From positions 1 through 7,186 of the forward strand of contig JBBIJH010000141.1 of assembly GCA_037446075.1 (NCBI GenBank): a DNA stretch of 7,186 nt, read 5' to 3'. The translations under genes were made by a program, and so were the position numbers. The stretch comes from JBBIJH01 sp037446075 (lineage in GTDB: Bacteria; Bacteroidota; Ignavibacteria; UBA10030; JAHEZR01). The notes below the pieces were generated by a model. It was not told the DNA's origin. It saw only the letters and a list, made by a program, of their open reading frames with translations, and made no database searches. How positions within the stretch are numbered: the first letter of the stretch is position 1; each line of letters begins with the position of its first letter. Below, in pieces: positions 1 through 6,099 of the stretch.

Positions 1-715
1 GCGACTCTCGGTGAAAGAAGATATTTATTCCTACCTTGATAACCCGTCTTTGTGCACCGTCTTGGTTCTGGTCTACGGGAAGGAGGATCGACTTGTGGAG
101 GAGAATGCGGCTGTCGTGAAGTTTAATCGGATCACTGGACCAGAGCTTGCCGCGTGGATTTCAGAGCGTACAAGAGTATATGGAAAGAAGATCACCCCGG
201 AAGCTGTGGAGGTTTTGCTCGAGTACGTTGATCATTCCCTGCGCGCACTGGACCGTGAGTTGGAGAAGGTAAGTCTCTATGTAGCAGATCGGATCGAGAT
301 AAACGAGGAAGATGTGGAAAGCGTCGTGCAGGTCACCAAGAGCTATACTCTCTTTGAGCTGTCAAAGGCTGTCGGAAGTCGAGACCCGCGGCGTTCCCTT
401 GAAATCTGTGAACGAATGCTGGAGTTTGGGGAGTGGCCCGCGAGAATGGTTGCCGCCATCAACAATCACTTCATGAGACTTTTGAAACTCAAAGGTGGTC
501 TTGAACGGAAAATGTCAGAAGGAGAGTTGTGTCGGTTGCTGAGAGTATCTCCAACCCGTCTCCGGGAATATCGAGATCAGTCGCGGCAGTACTCCAAGGC
601 CGAACTCGAGCGAAGCTTTTCCAAGTTTGTCGTCGCAGATGAAAAGTTGAAGTTTACTGGTGAAGATTCACACACGATTATGATCATGCTCTTGCATCAG
701 GTGCTGCGGCAATGA
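1..715 (+). CDS. holA: DNA polymerase III delta subunit, 5'-truncated by the window edge
   Basis: The delta subunit is the clamp-loader component that opens the beta sliding clamp during replication in the cytoplasm. The frame is open from base 2, so the gene starts upstream. The GTG at base 11 is probably internal: about 238 residues are visible, against roughly 330-345 for the whole protein, so about 100 N-terminal residues (most of the first AAA+-like domain) are missing. Family features seen are an NPS...TVLVLVYGKED segment (end of the nucleotide-binding-like domain), the lid region with ITGPELAAWI and a basic stretch, the RELEKVSLY helix at about bases 256-276 (the usual E-L-E-K-L block), INEEDVESVV, then TLFELSKAVGSRD and the all-helical C-terminal collar domain with DEKLKFTGED near the end. 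The stop overlaps the next start (ATGA, 712-715), suggesting translational coupling. Assignment is by recognising the family pattern, without alignment. Confidence 0.88.
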   Translation, partial: RLSVKEDIYSYLDNPSLCTVLVLVYGKEDRLVEENAAVVKFNRITGPELAAWISERTRVYGKKITPEAVEVLLEYVDHSLRALDRELEKVSLYVADRIEINEEDVESVVQVTKSYTLFELSKAVGSRDPRRSLEICERMLEFGEWPARMVAAINNHFMRLLKLKGGLERKMSEGELCRLLRVSPTRLREYRDQSRQYSKAELERSFSKFVVADEKLKFTGEDSHTIMIMLLHQVLRQ

Positions 716-1515
716 TGTTCCTTGAAGCGGTCCTAGCGGGCTTAGTGATTTCGGCGGCCTCCTATTTTGCTCGGTTCCTCTCTGGAAGCGGCGCGATTGC
801 AACTTTCTTGTTTGCTGTGCCGATCTTCGGACTGGGCGGGTGGCGTTTCGCCGTTCCAGTTCTAACCTTTTTCATCTCTTCAAGTCTTCTCTCGCGAATC
901 AATGGAGACATGAAAAAGAACCTCTCTGACCTCTTCGCGAAATCAAGCAGGAGGGATGCTGGTCAAGTGTTTGCCAACGGCGGAGTACCAACCCTTCTGG
1001 TCGTCCTTTGGTATATGCAATCCGACGAACGCTACTATCTCGCGTATCTGGGATCGCTATCGGCTGTAACGGCGGACACCTGGTCGACTGAACTGGGAGT
1101 GTTCTCAAGAAAGCAGCCAAGATTGATTACCAACTTGGTTAGGGTGACAAGAGGGACTTCTGGAGCAATTAGCCCTCTCGGAGTGTCAGCGGGTCTCCTC
1201 GGCTCGATCTTGATATTCGTAAGCGCAATCTGGTGGCTTCGGGGGACTCAGCTCGATGGCACATCCATGTGGGTTGTTCTTTTCACGGTCGTTCTTTCCG
1301 GCCTTGTCGGTAATCTTAGCGATAGCGTGCTTGGTGCGACTCTTCAAGCGCAGTATCGCTGTCCGTCATGCGGAAAAGTGATAGAGCGCAGGCTGCACTG
1401 TCGCGGCAGTAGCTCGAATCTGGCAAGGGGACAGAAATGGATGACGAATGACCTTGTGAATCTGATTTGTTCGCTTGTGGGAGGAGGTGTAGGGTTTTGC
1501 GCCGTTGCGTTCTGA
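712..1515 (+). CDS. DUF92/TMEM19-family multi-pass membrane protein
   Basis: A 267-residue, very hydrophobic protein of the DUF92 (TIGR00297/TMEM19) family. Family hallmarks seen are QVFANGG (residues 86-91), TADTWSTELG (120-129) followed by PRLI and GTSGAISPLG, GNLSDSVLGATLQ (200-212), a CPSCG pair (C217, C220) with H229-C230, and TNDLVNL (245-251). There are about six hydrophobic segments (roughly residues 3-20, 25-60, 92-118, 150-175, 185-212 and 248-266), so it is an inner-membrane protein. A plant member, VTE6, is a phytyl-phosphate kinase, so a prenyl/isoprenoid-phosphate kinase role is possible; the bacterial function is not established. The start at ATG 712 overlaps the holA stop by 4 bp. 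A second ATG follows at once at 715, so the true start could be one codon later. No strong Shine-Dalgarno is visible, so translation probably depends on coupling to holA. Family membership is likely; the biochemical role is inference. Confidence 0.85.
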   Translation: MMFLEAVLAGLVISAASYFARFLSGSGAIATFLFAVPIFGLGGWRFAVPVLTFFISSSLLSRINGDMKKNLSDLFAKSSRRDAGQVFANGGVPTLLVVLWYMQSDERYYLAYLGSLSAVTADTWSTELGVFSRKQPRLITNLVRVTRGTSGAISPLGVSAGLLGSILIFVSAIWWLRGTQLDGTSMWVVLFTVVLSGLVGNLSDSVLGATLQAQYRCPSCGKVIERRLHCRGSSSNLARGQKWMTNDLVNLICSLVGGGVGFCAVAF

Positions 1516-1534
1516 AGCCCTGATAGGGTTTTTT
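1516..1534 (+). terminator. Compact candidate intrinsic terminator after the DUF92 gene
   Basis: Directly after the stop codon, AGCCCT (1516-1521) pairs with AGGGTT (1525-1530) across a 3-base GAT loop. There are four perfect pairs (CCCT/AGGG), then a G-T wobble and an A-T pair. The arm runs into six T residues (1529-1534). This has the hairpin-plus-T-tract form of a Rho-independent terminator and would separate the holA-DUF92 unit from the amidohydrolase unit. The stem is short and weak, so termination may be partial. Confidence 0.45.
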
Positions 1535-1554
1535 CTCTACCGCTTATCGTTTCG

Positions 1555-1562
1555 AAAGGAGG
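1555..1562 (+). promoter_or_regulatory. Strong Shine-Dalgarno site for the large amidohydrolase gene
   Basis: AAAGGAGG lies 7 bases before the ATG at 1570. It contains the full AGGAGG core at near-ideal spacing and fixes the start codon, which is then followed by a good signal peptide. The sequence implies efficient independent initiation for this gene, unlike the coupled start of the DUF92 gene upstream. Confidence 0.8.
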
Positions 1563-1569
1563 TTCCGGT

Positions 1570-4500
1570 ATGCACCGAATTTGCCCCACTGTAGTTCTGC
1601 TTGTAGCCACTCTTGCAATCGCACGGGCGCAAACTGCACCACCCGTTGCGCTGCGAGAGAACACACCGTCCATCTTCGCCTTTACGAACGCGAAGATAGT
1701 CGTCTCACCGGGAAAGGTGATAACGAAAGGAGCGCTTATCGTCCGCGATGGGACAATCGAGGCGGTCGGGGATAACGTCATTATCCCGGCCGATGCACGG
1801 GTGCTTGATATGTCAGGCTATGTATTGTACCCCGGGCTGATTGACCTTTCCTCCGACTATGGCGTTCCGCGGCCACCCGCACAGCGACCGGGCCAAGCCA
1901 GCACCTCAGCCCAACAACAGCAGGAGCAACCAAAAGGCGCGGCACACTGGAATAACAAAGTGCGGGCGGATGTTGACATTGGGGCGGAATTTGTGGCCGA
2001 CCGGATGGTGGCGGAGAAGCTCCGTTCCCAGGGATTTACGCTCGTCCTCGCGACCCCCCAACGCGGCATCTTTCGCGGCGCAAGCGCGCTCGTACAACTT
2101 GGCGACAGCACGGGAGCCGACTTGATCGTCAAACGCAATGTGGCGCAACATGTCGCGTTCGAAGTCCGCGGAGGTTTTGGCAGCGGACAGTATCCAAGTT
2201 CCCTGATGGGTGTCATCGCATTGATCCGCCAGACGTGGTACGACGCCGATTGGTACGGGCAGGCGTGGGACTCTTACAGAAGAATTCCCAACCAGACCCG
2301 CCCGGAGACAAATAACGCTCTTGCTGCACTCCAGGATGCGCTCCGACGCCGCCAACCGGTGATCATGGAGGTGGACGACGAACTCAATTTTCTCCGTGCA
2401 GCAAAAATAGGCAAGGAATTCAACCTTAACCTGATTGTCCGGGGTAGTGGACATGAATATCGTCGGCTGGGGGCAGTCAAAGGAACGAAGCTCCCCGTTA
2501 TCGTGCCGCTGAGTTTCCCCGAACTTCCAGTCGTTGATACCCCAGAAGACGCGCTTACCGTGACACTGGAGGAACTTCAGCATTGGGATGCGGCTCCTGA
2601 AAACGCCGGAAGATTAGAAAAAGCAGGTGCTCCGATCGCTCTTACCTCCGCGACGCTGCCGGATGTAGGAACATTCCTCGGCCAGGTTCGCAAGGCAATT
2701 GAGCGCGGCCTCAGCAGTGATGGAGCACTGGCCGCTCTGACGACCACTCCTGCCAGATTGCTGGGGATCGAGAATTCCTTTGGAACACTCGACGTGGGAA
2801 AGGTCGCCAACATTGTAGTGGCGGACGGCGATCTGTTCGGTGAGAAGACGAGGATTCGCGAGGTGTGGATCGACGGAAAACGATTCGAGGTCAAGCCGCC
2901 GCCAGCCGCAGACACGCGAGGGACGTGGAGCGTTAAGATCTCTGTGAAACCGGGTCAAACCGATACTCTCACACTGGGCGGTGAGGTGGAGAAACTGACG
3001 GGCAGCATCCGGTGGCAGAATAAGAAAGTGCCTCTCACATCCGCTACCTATTCTGCAGGTAGACTTGCACTCACAGTGAACACCGATTCGATCGGAATAC
3101 CGGGTACAATGAGAATGTCCGGGGCGGTCACTGCGACGGAGATGAACGGCATTGGGGAGTTGCCAGACGGCACAGCCTTCACTTGGTCTGCGATGCGATC
3201 AGGGATAAGTAGAGCTGAGCCGGATACTTCGAAACCCAAGAAACCACTGATGGCCTCATTCCCCGATGTCTTTCCTCCGGGGGAGTATGGTCGAAGGCAG
3301 CAACCCGACCAACCTGCGAGCGTGCTGATTAAGAACGCAGTCCTTTGGACTCAGAGCCGACAGGGTAAACTTGAAGGCGCAGATATACTCATTACACGAG
3401 GGAAGATCGCCGGGCTCGGCAAGAACTTGGTGGCGCCCACAAATGCTCTGGTAATCGACGCGACGGGCAAGCACATCACCCCGGGACTCATAGATGCTCA
3501 TTCTCACACGGCGGTTTCAGGTGCCGTGAATGAAGGAGCGCAAGTTGTCACTGCAGAGGTGCGGATTGAAGATGTGATCGATTGCGACAACATCTGGATT
3601 TATCGTCAACTTGCGGGGGGAACAACGGCAGCAAATATTCTCCATGGCTCAGCGAACCCCATCGGGGGACAGAACGCCACAGTCAAGTGGCGTTGGGGGG
3701 CTTTGCCCGACGAGCTCCTGATCGCTGGGGCACCCAAGGGGATCAAGTTTGCCCTTGGGGAGAATGTGAAAAGCAGCAACGTGAATCTTCCGGCGGGTCA
3801 ACAGGTTCCTTACCCCGCCACACGCATGGGGGTTGAACAGATCATTCGCGACCGATTCAAGGCGGCACAGGACTATCAGCGGGCGTGGAAAGAGTGGCAA
3901 CGGGATAGAGCAAAGATCCCGCCGCGCAAGGACCTCGAGCTGGATGCCCTTGTGGAGGTTCTCACTGGGGAGCGCTTGGTGCATTGTCATAGTTATCGCC
4001 AGGACGAGATCTTGATGATGCTGCGACTGGCGGAAGAGTTCGGATTTCGTATTGCGACATTTCAGCACGTGCTCGAAGGCTACAAAGTCGCAGACGCATT
4101 GGCAAAGCACGGCGCTGGCGGGTCGACCTTCAGCGATTGGTGGGCGTACAAGATCGAAGCCTGGGATGCAATTCCCGGCAACGGTCCCCTCATGGCATCA
4201 CAGGGCGTTGTCGTCTCATACAACTCCGACAACTCTCAGCTTGCTTCAAGGATGAACTGGGAGGCATCGAAAGCAATCAAGTTCGGATTGTCGGAAGAAG
4301 AAGCACTCAATTTCGTGACCATCAACCCGGCGAAGCAGTTGGGCATTGCAGACAAAGTGGGTTCTCTCGAGGTCGGCAAAGATGCTGATTTTGTCATTTG
4401 GAACGGTAACCCGCTTTCGACTTACACCAAGTGTCTTCAGACCTGGGTCGATGGGCGAAGATACTTCGACGTGGATGAGGACAAGCAGCTACGCGAGCAA

Positions 4501-4653
4501 ATCCAGAAAGAGCGAGCTGCTTTGATTCAGAAGGTCTTAGCTACCAAACAGCAGTCGCCACAGCCACCAACAAGCGGGCGGCCGAGCCGCTTCCGCCGCC
4601 CGAATGAAGACCGTTTGCAATCCTGTATGGAGGGGTTCGACCATGAGAACTAA
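1570..4653 (+). CDS. Secreted two-module amidohydrolase-superfamily protein (N-terminal module degenerate)
   Basis: A 1027-residue exported protein. Residues 1-20 form a signal peptide with a probable ARA/QT cleavage. Module 1 (about 33-442) has the amidohydrolase beta-sandwich opening (TNAKIVVSPGKV) and closing (GTLDVGKVANIVVADGD) motifs, but the metal site reads GLIDLSSD (S94 and D96 in place of His-x-His). E267 and D269 stand where the next His is expected, and no Asp is clear near A361. A beta-rich segment with Gly-Thr-Trp near 451-453 and a WSAMR end near 539-543 links the modules. Module 2 (about 583-970) keeps GLIDAHSH (H644, H646), AGGTTAANILHG (682-693), KFALGEN (726-732), VHCHSY (H805, H807), FQHVLEG (H833) and YNSDN (D887), so it should be an active metal-dependent hydrolase of the imidazolonepropionase-related (COG1228) type. 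The substrate is unknown; a C-N bond or small peptide is plausible. The tail (971-1027) is charged, then Pro/Arg-rich. The last 11 bp overlap the next gene. Confidence 0.87.
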   Translation: MHRICPTVVLLVATLAIARAQTAPPVALRENTPSIFAFTNAKIVVSPGKVITKGALIVRDGTIEAVGDNVIIPADARVLDMSGYVLYPGLIDLSSDYGVPRPPAQRPGQASTSAQQQQEQPKGAAHWNNKVRADVDIGAEFVADRMVAEKLRSQGFTLVLATPQRGIFRGASALVQLGDSTGADLIVKRNVAQHVAFEVRGGFGSGQYPSSLMGVIALIRQTWYDADWYGQAWDSYRRIPNQTRPETNNALAALQDALRRRQPVIMEVDDELNFLRAAKIGKEFNLNLIVRGSGHEYRRLGAVKGTKLPVIVPLSFPELPVVDTPEDALTVTLEELQHWDAAPENAGRLEKAGAPIALTSATLPDVGTFLGQVRKAIERGLSSDGALAALTTTPARLLGIENSFGTLDVGKVANIVVADGDLFGEKTRIREVWIDGKRFEVKPPPAADTRGTWSVKISVKPGQTDTLTLGGEVEKLTGSIRWQNKKVPLTSATYSAGRLALTVNTDSIGIPGTMRMSGAVTATEMNGIGELPDGTAFTWSAMRSGISRAEPDTSKPKKPLMASFPDVFPPGEYGRRQQPDQPASVLIKNAVLWTQSRQGKLEGADILITRGKIAGLGKNLVAPTNALVIDATGKHITPGLIDAHSHTAVSGAVNEGAQVVTAEVRIEDVIDCDNIWIYRQLAGGTTAANILHGSANPIGGQNATVKWRWGALPDELLIAGAPKGIKFALGENVKSSNVNLPAGQQVPYPATRMGVEQIIRDRFKAAQDYQRAWKEWQRDRAKIPPRKDLELDALVEVLTGERLVHCHSYRQDEILMMLRLAEEFGFRIATFQHVLEGYKVADALAKHGAGGSTFSDWWAYKIEAWDAIPGNGPLMASQGVVVSYNSDNSQLASRMNWEASKAIKFGLSEEEALNFVTINPAKQLGIADKVGSLEVGKDADFVIWNGNPLSTYTKCLQTWVDGRRYFDVDEDKQLREQIQKERAALIQKVLATKQQSPQPPTSGRPSRFRRPNEDRLQSCMEGFDHEN
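4629..4635 (+). promoter_or_regulatory. Shine-Dalgarno site deciding the start of the second amidohydrolase gene
   Basis: GGAGGGG lies inside the 3' end of the large amidohydrolase gene, 7 bases before the ATG at 4643. It favours that start over the in-frame ATG at 4604, which would add 13 residues (ending RGST) ahead of a normal signal peptide. Spacing is the same as for the upstream gene. Confidence 0.75.
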
Positions 4654-6007
4654 AAATCGCATCACTGTCAGCGCAGCGAAGATCTCCGCTGCCACCCTGT
4701 TCTGTGTTTTAACCTTTCCCGGGCTGCTACTCGCTTCCGACCCAATCCCTGCTCCGAAGCAGAAGAAACCGATTGCGCTCTTGGGTGGAACCATTCATAC
4801 TGTCAGTGGTCCTACCATTGAGAACGGCACAATCCTGTTCGAGAAAGGAAAAATCGTTGCATTGGGAGAAGATGTGGCCATCCCTGCAGACGCTGAGCGC
4901 GTGGATCTCACGGGGAGACACGTCTACCCCGGCTTGATTGATGCAAGCACGAACATGGGGTTGACAGAAATCGGCTCGGTTCGTGGGACATTGGATATTC
5001 AGGAAGTCGGCACCATCAATCCCAATGTACGTGCAGAGGTCGCTGTCAATCCGGAGAGCGAACTCTTTCCTGTTGCACGCTCTGGCGGCATCCTCGTCAC
5101 AGGCACTTCGCCGGGGGGAGGTCTGCTCTCTGGCACGGCGGCGGCGATGATGATGGACGGCTGGACTTGGGAGGAGATGACGCTTAAAGCTCCACTGGGT
5201 CTTGTTCTCAACTGGCCCTCCATGGTGTACACGCCGGGAGGATTCGGCTTCGGTGCGGGGCAGCAGACGCGGGAGGACTGGCAGCGTCAACGTGACCAGC
5301 AGTTGAAAGCCCTGCGCGATGCCTTTGCATCTGCACGAGCTTACCTGATTGCCAAGAAAGCGGAGGCGCAGAGAGGCATCCCCTACCACGATACAGATTT
5401 ACGTTGGGAAGCGATGATCCCGGTGCTAGAACGGAAAGTGCCCGTGTTCGTCAATGCAAACGAGGTTGCACAGATCCAAGCTGCCGTTGCATGGGCAGAG
5501 CAGGAGGAGGTGAAGCTGGTGATCGTGGGAGGACGAGATGCGTGGCGTGTCGCCGACCAGTTGAAGGAGAAGGACATCCCGGTGATTGTCCGCCCTATTC
5601 ACACGCCACCTGCACGGCGCTTTGACGATTACGACGTGCAGTATACCCTGCCTGCAAAGTTACAGGCGGCGGGTGTTCGGTTCTGTATTGCAGGGGATGG
5701 TAGCGCATCGAATTCACGGAACGTTCCGCACCACGCGGCCACGGCGGTCGCCTACGGCTTGCCGAAAGAGGACGGCCTGAAGGCGATCACGCTGTATGCG
5801 GCGGAGCTCCTTGGGATCGCCGATCGGGTCGGCTCTCTCGAGATCGGAAAAGATGCAACGCTCATTATCACGAACGGAGATCCACTGGAGCTTTCCAGTT
5901 CGGTGGAGCAGGCGTTTATTCAGGGCAAGAAAGTCGATTTGCGCGATAAGCACAAGCTCTTGTATGAAAAATACCGGGAAAAGTATAGGCAGCTCTCTGA
6001 AAAGTGA
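4643..6007 (+). CDS. Secreted amidohydrolase-like protein lacking most metal-binding residues
   Basis: A 454-residue protein. Residues 1-31 look like a signal peptide: basic start (MRTKNR), hydrophobic core, probable LLA/SD cleavage, then a Pro-rich PIPAPKQKK. The amidohydrolase fold is shown by IALLGGTIHTVSG at the start, RHVYPGLIDAST, and the closing motif ITLYAAELLGIADRVGSLEIGKDATLIITNGDP. The metal site is degraded: GLIDASTN has S102 and N104 in place of His-x-His, VNANE has N271 and N273 where VHCH stands in the upstream protein, and VGGRDAW has no His. An Asp (D352 in GDGS) appears retained. It resembles module 1 of the upstream protein more than module 2: both share an R/Q-rich segment (TREDWQRQRDQQ here) and a PVxVxxxE-type strand. 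It overlaps the upstream gene by 11 bp, so the two are probably co-translated and may form a complex. It is probably a non-catalytic partner or binding protein; an altered activity cannot be excluded. Confidence 0.86.
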   Translation: MRTKNRITVSAAKISAATLFCVLTFPGLLLASDPIPAPKQKKPIALLGGTIHTVSGPTIENGTILFEKGKIVALGEDVAIPADAERVDLTGRHVYPGLIDASTNMGLTEIGSVRGTLDIQEVGTINPNVRAEVAVNPESELFPVARSGGILVTGTSPGGGLLSGTAAAMMMDGWTWEEMTLKAPLGLVLNWPSMVYTPGGFGFGAGQQTREDWQRQRDQQLKALRDAFASARAYLIAKKAEAQRGIPYHDTDLRWEAMIPVLERKVPVFVNANEVAQIQAAVAWAEQEEVKLVIVGGRDAWRVADQLKEKDIPVIVRPIHTPPARRFDDYDVQYTLPAKLQAAGVRFCIAGDGSASNSRNVPHHAATAVAYGLPKEDGLKAITLYAAELLGIADRVGSLEIGKDATLIITNGDPLELSSSVEQAFIQGKKVDLRDKHKLLYEKYREKYRQLSEK

Positions 6008-6099
6008 TGGTGATTCAGCCATAACTGGTGACATTTGACTAATTCGTTAACGAGATGTAAGTTCTTAGATCGAGGGGTATTCAGATTAGCACTTTCCAG
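6008..6099 (+). other. Intergenic gap before uvrA; weak promoter-like and palindromic elements
   Basis: This 92-bp stretch holds no gene. A TTGACT hexamer (6035-6040) resembles a -35 box, but the matching -10 position 17 bases on (TAAGTT, 6058-6063) is poor. A perfect 10-base palindrome TCGTTAACGA (6044-6053) lies between them. An ATGG/CCAT pair with an 8-base loop follows the stop codon but has no T-tract, so I see no intrinsic terminator. GAGGGG at 6072-6077 is Shine-Dalgarno-like but lies 22 bases before the first ATG of uvrA. A uvrA promoter here is plausible but unproven. Confidence 0.35.

Noticed and set aside
11..715. GTG at base 11 as the true start of the first gene
   Set aside because: The frame is open back to the window edge and the resulting protein would lack the N-terminal third of a normal delta subunit, so truncation by the window is simpler.
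1505..1569. Possible promoter for the amidohydrolase unit (TTGCGT at 1505-1510, TTATCG near 1544-1549)
   Set aside because: No -10 element at proper spacing matches either the sigma-70 pattern or the Bacteroidota TAnnTTTG pattern. A promoter probably exists but cannot be placed.
1900..1935. Gln-rich low-complexity tract within the large amidohydrolase (QASTSAQQQQEQPKG)
   Set aside because: It is a short surface-loop-like insertion in the degenerate module, with no tandem DNA repeat beyond a few CAA/CAG codons.
1906..2583. Long minus-strand open frame (225 codons) opposite the large amidohydrolase gene
   Set aside because: It lies wholly within a convincingly coding + strand gene, has no recognisable domain, and is expected as a shadow frame in fairly GC-rich coding sequence.
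4727..5389. Long minus-strand open frame (220 codons) opposite the second amidohydrolase gene
   Set aside because: It is a shadow of a well-supported + strand gene. Its protein is rich in Arg, Cys and His without family motifs.
6008..6030. Possible terminator after the second amidohydrolase gene (ATGG...CCAT)
   Set aside because: It has only a 4-bp stem with an 8-base loop and no following T-tract, so it is not convincing.
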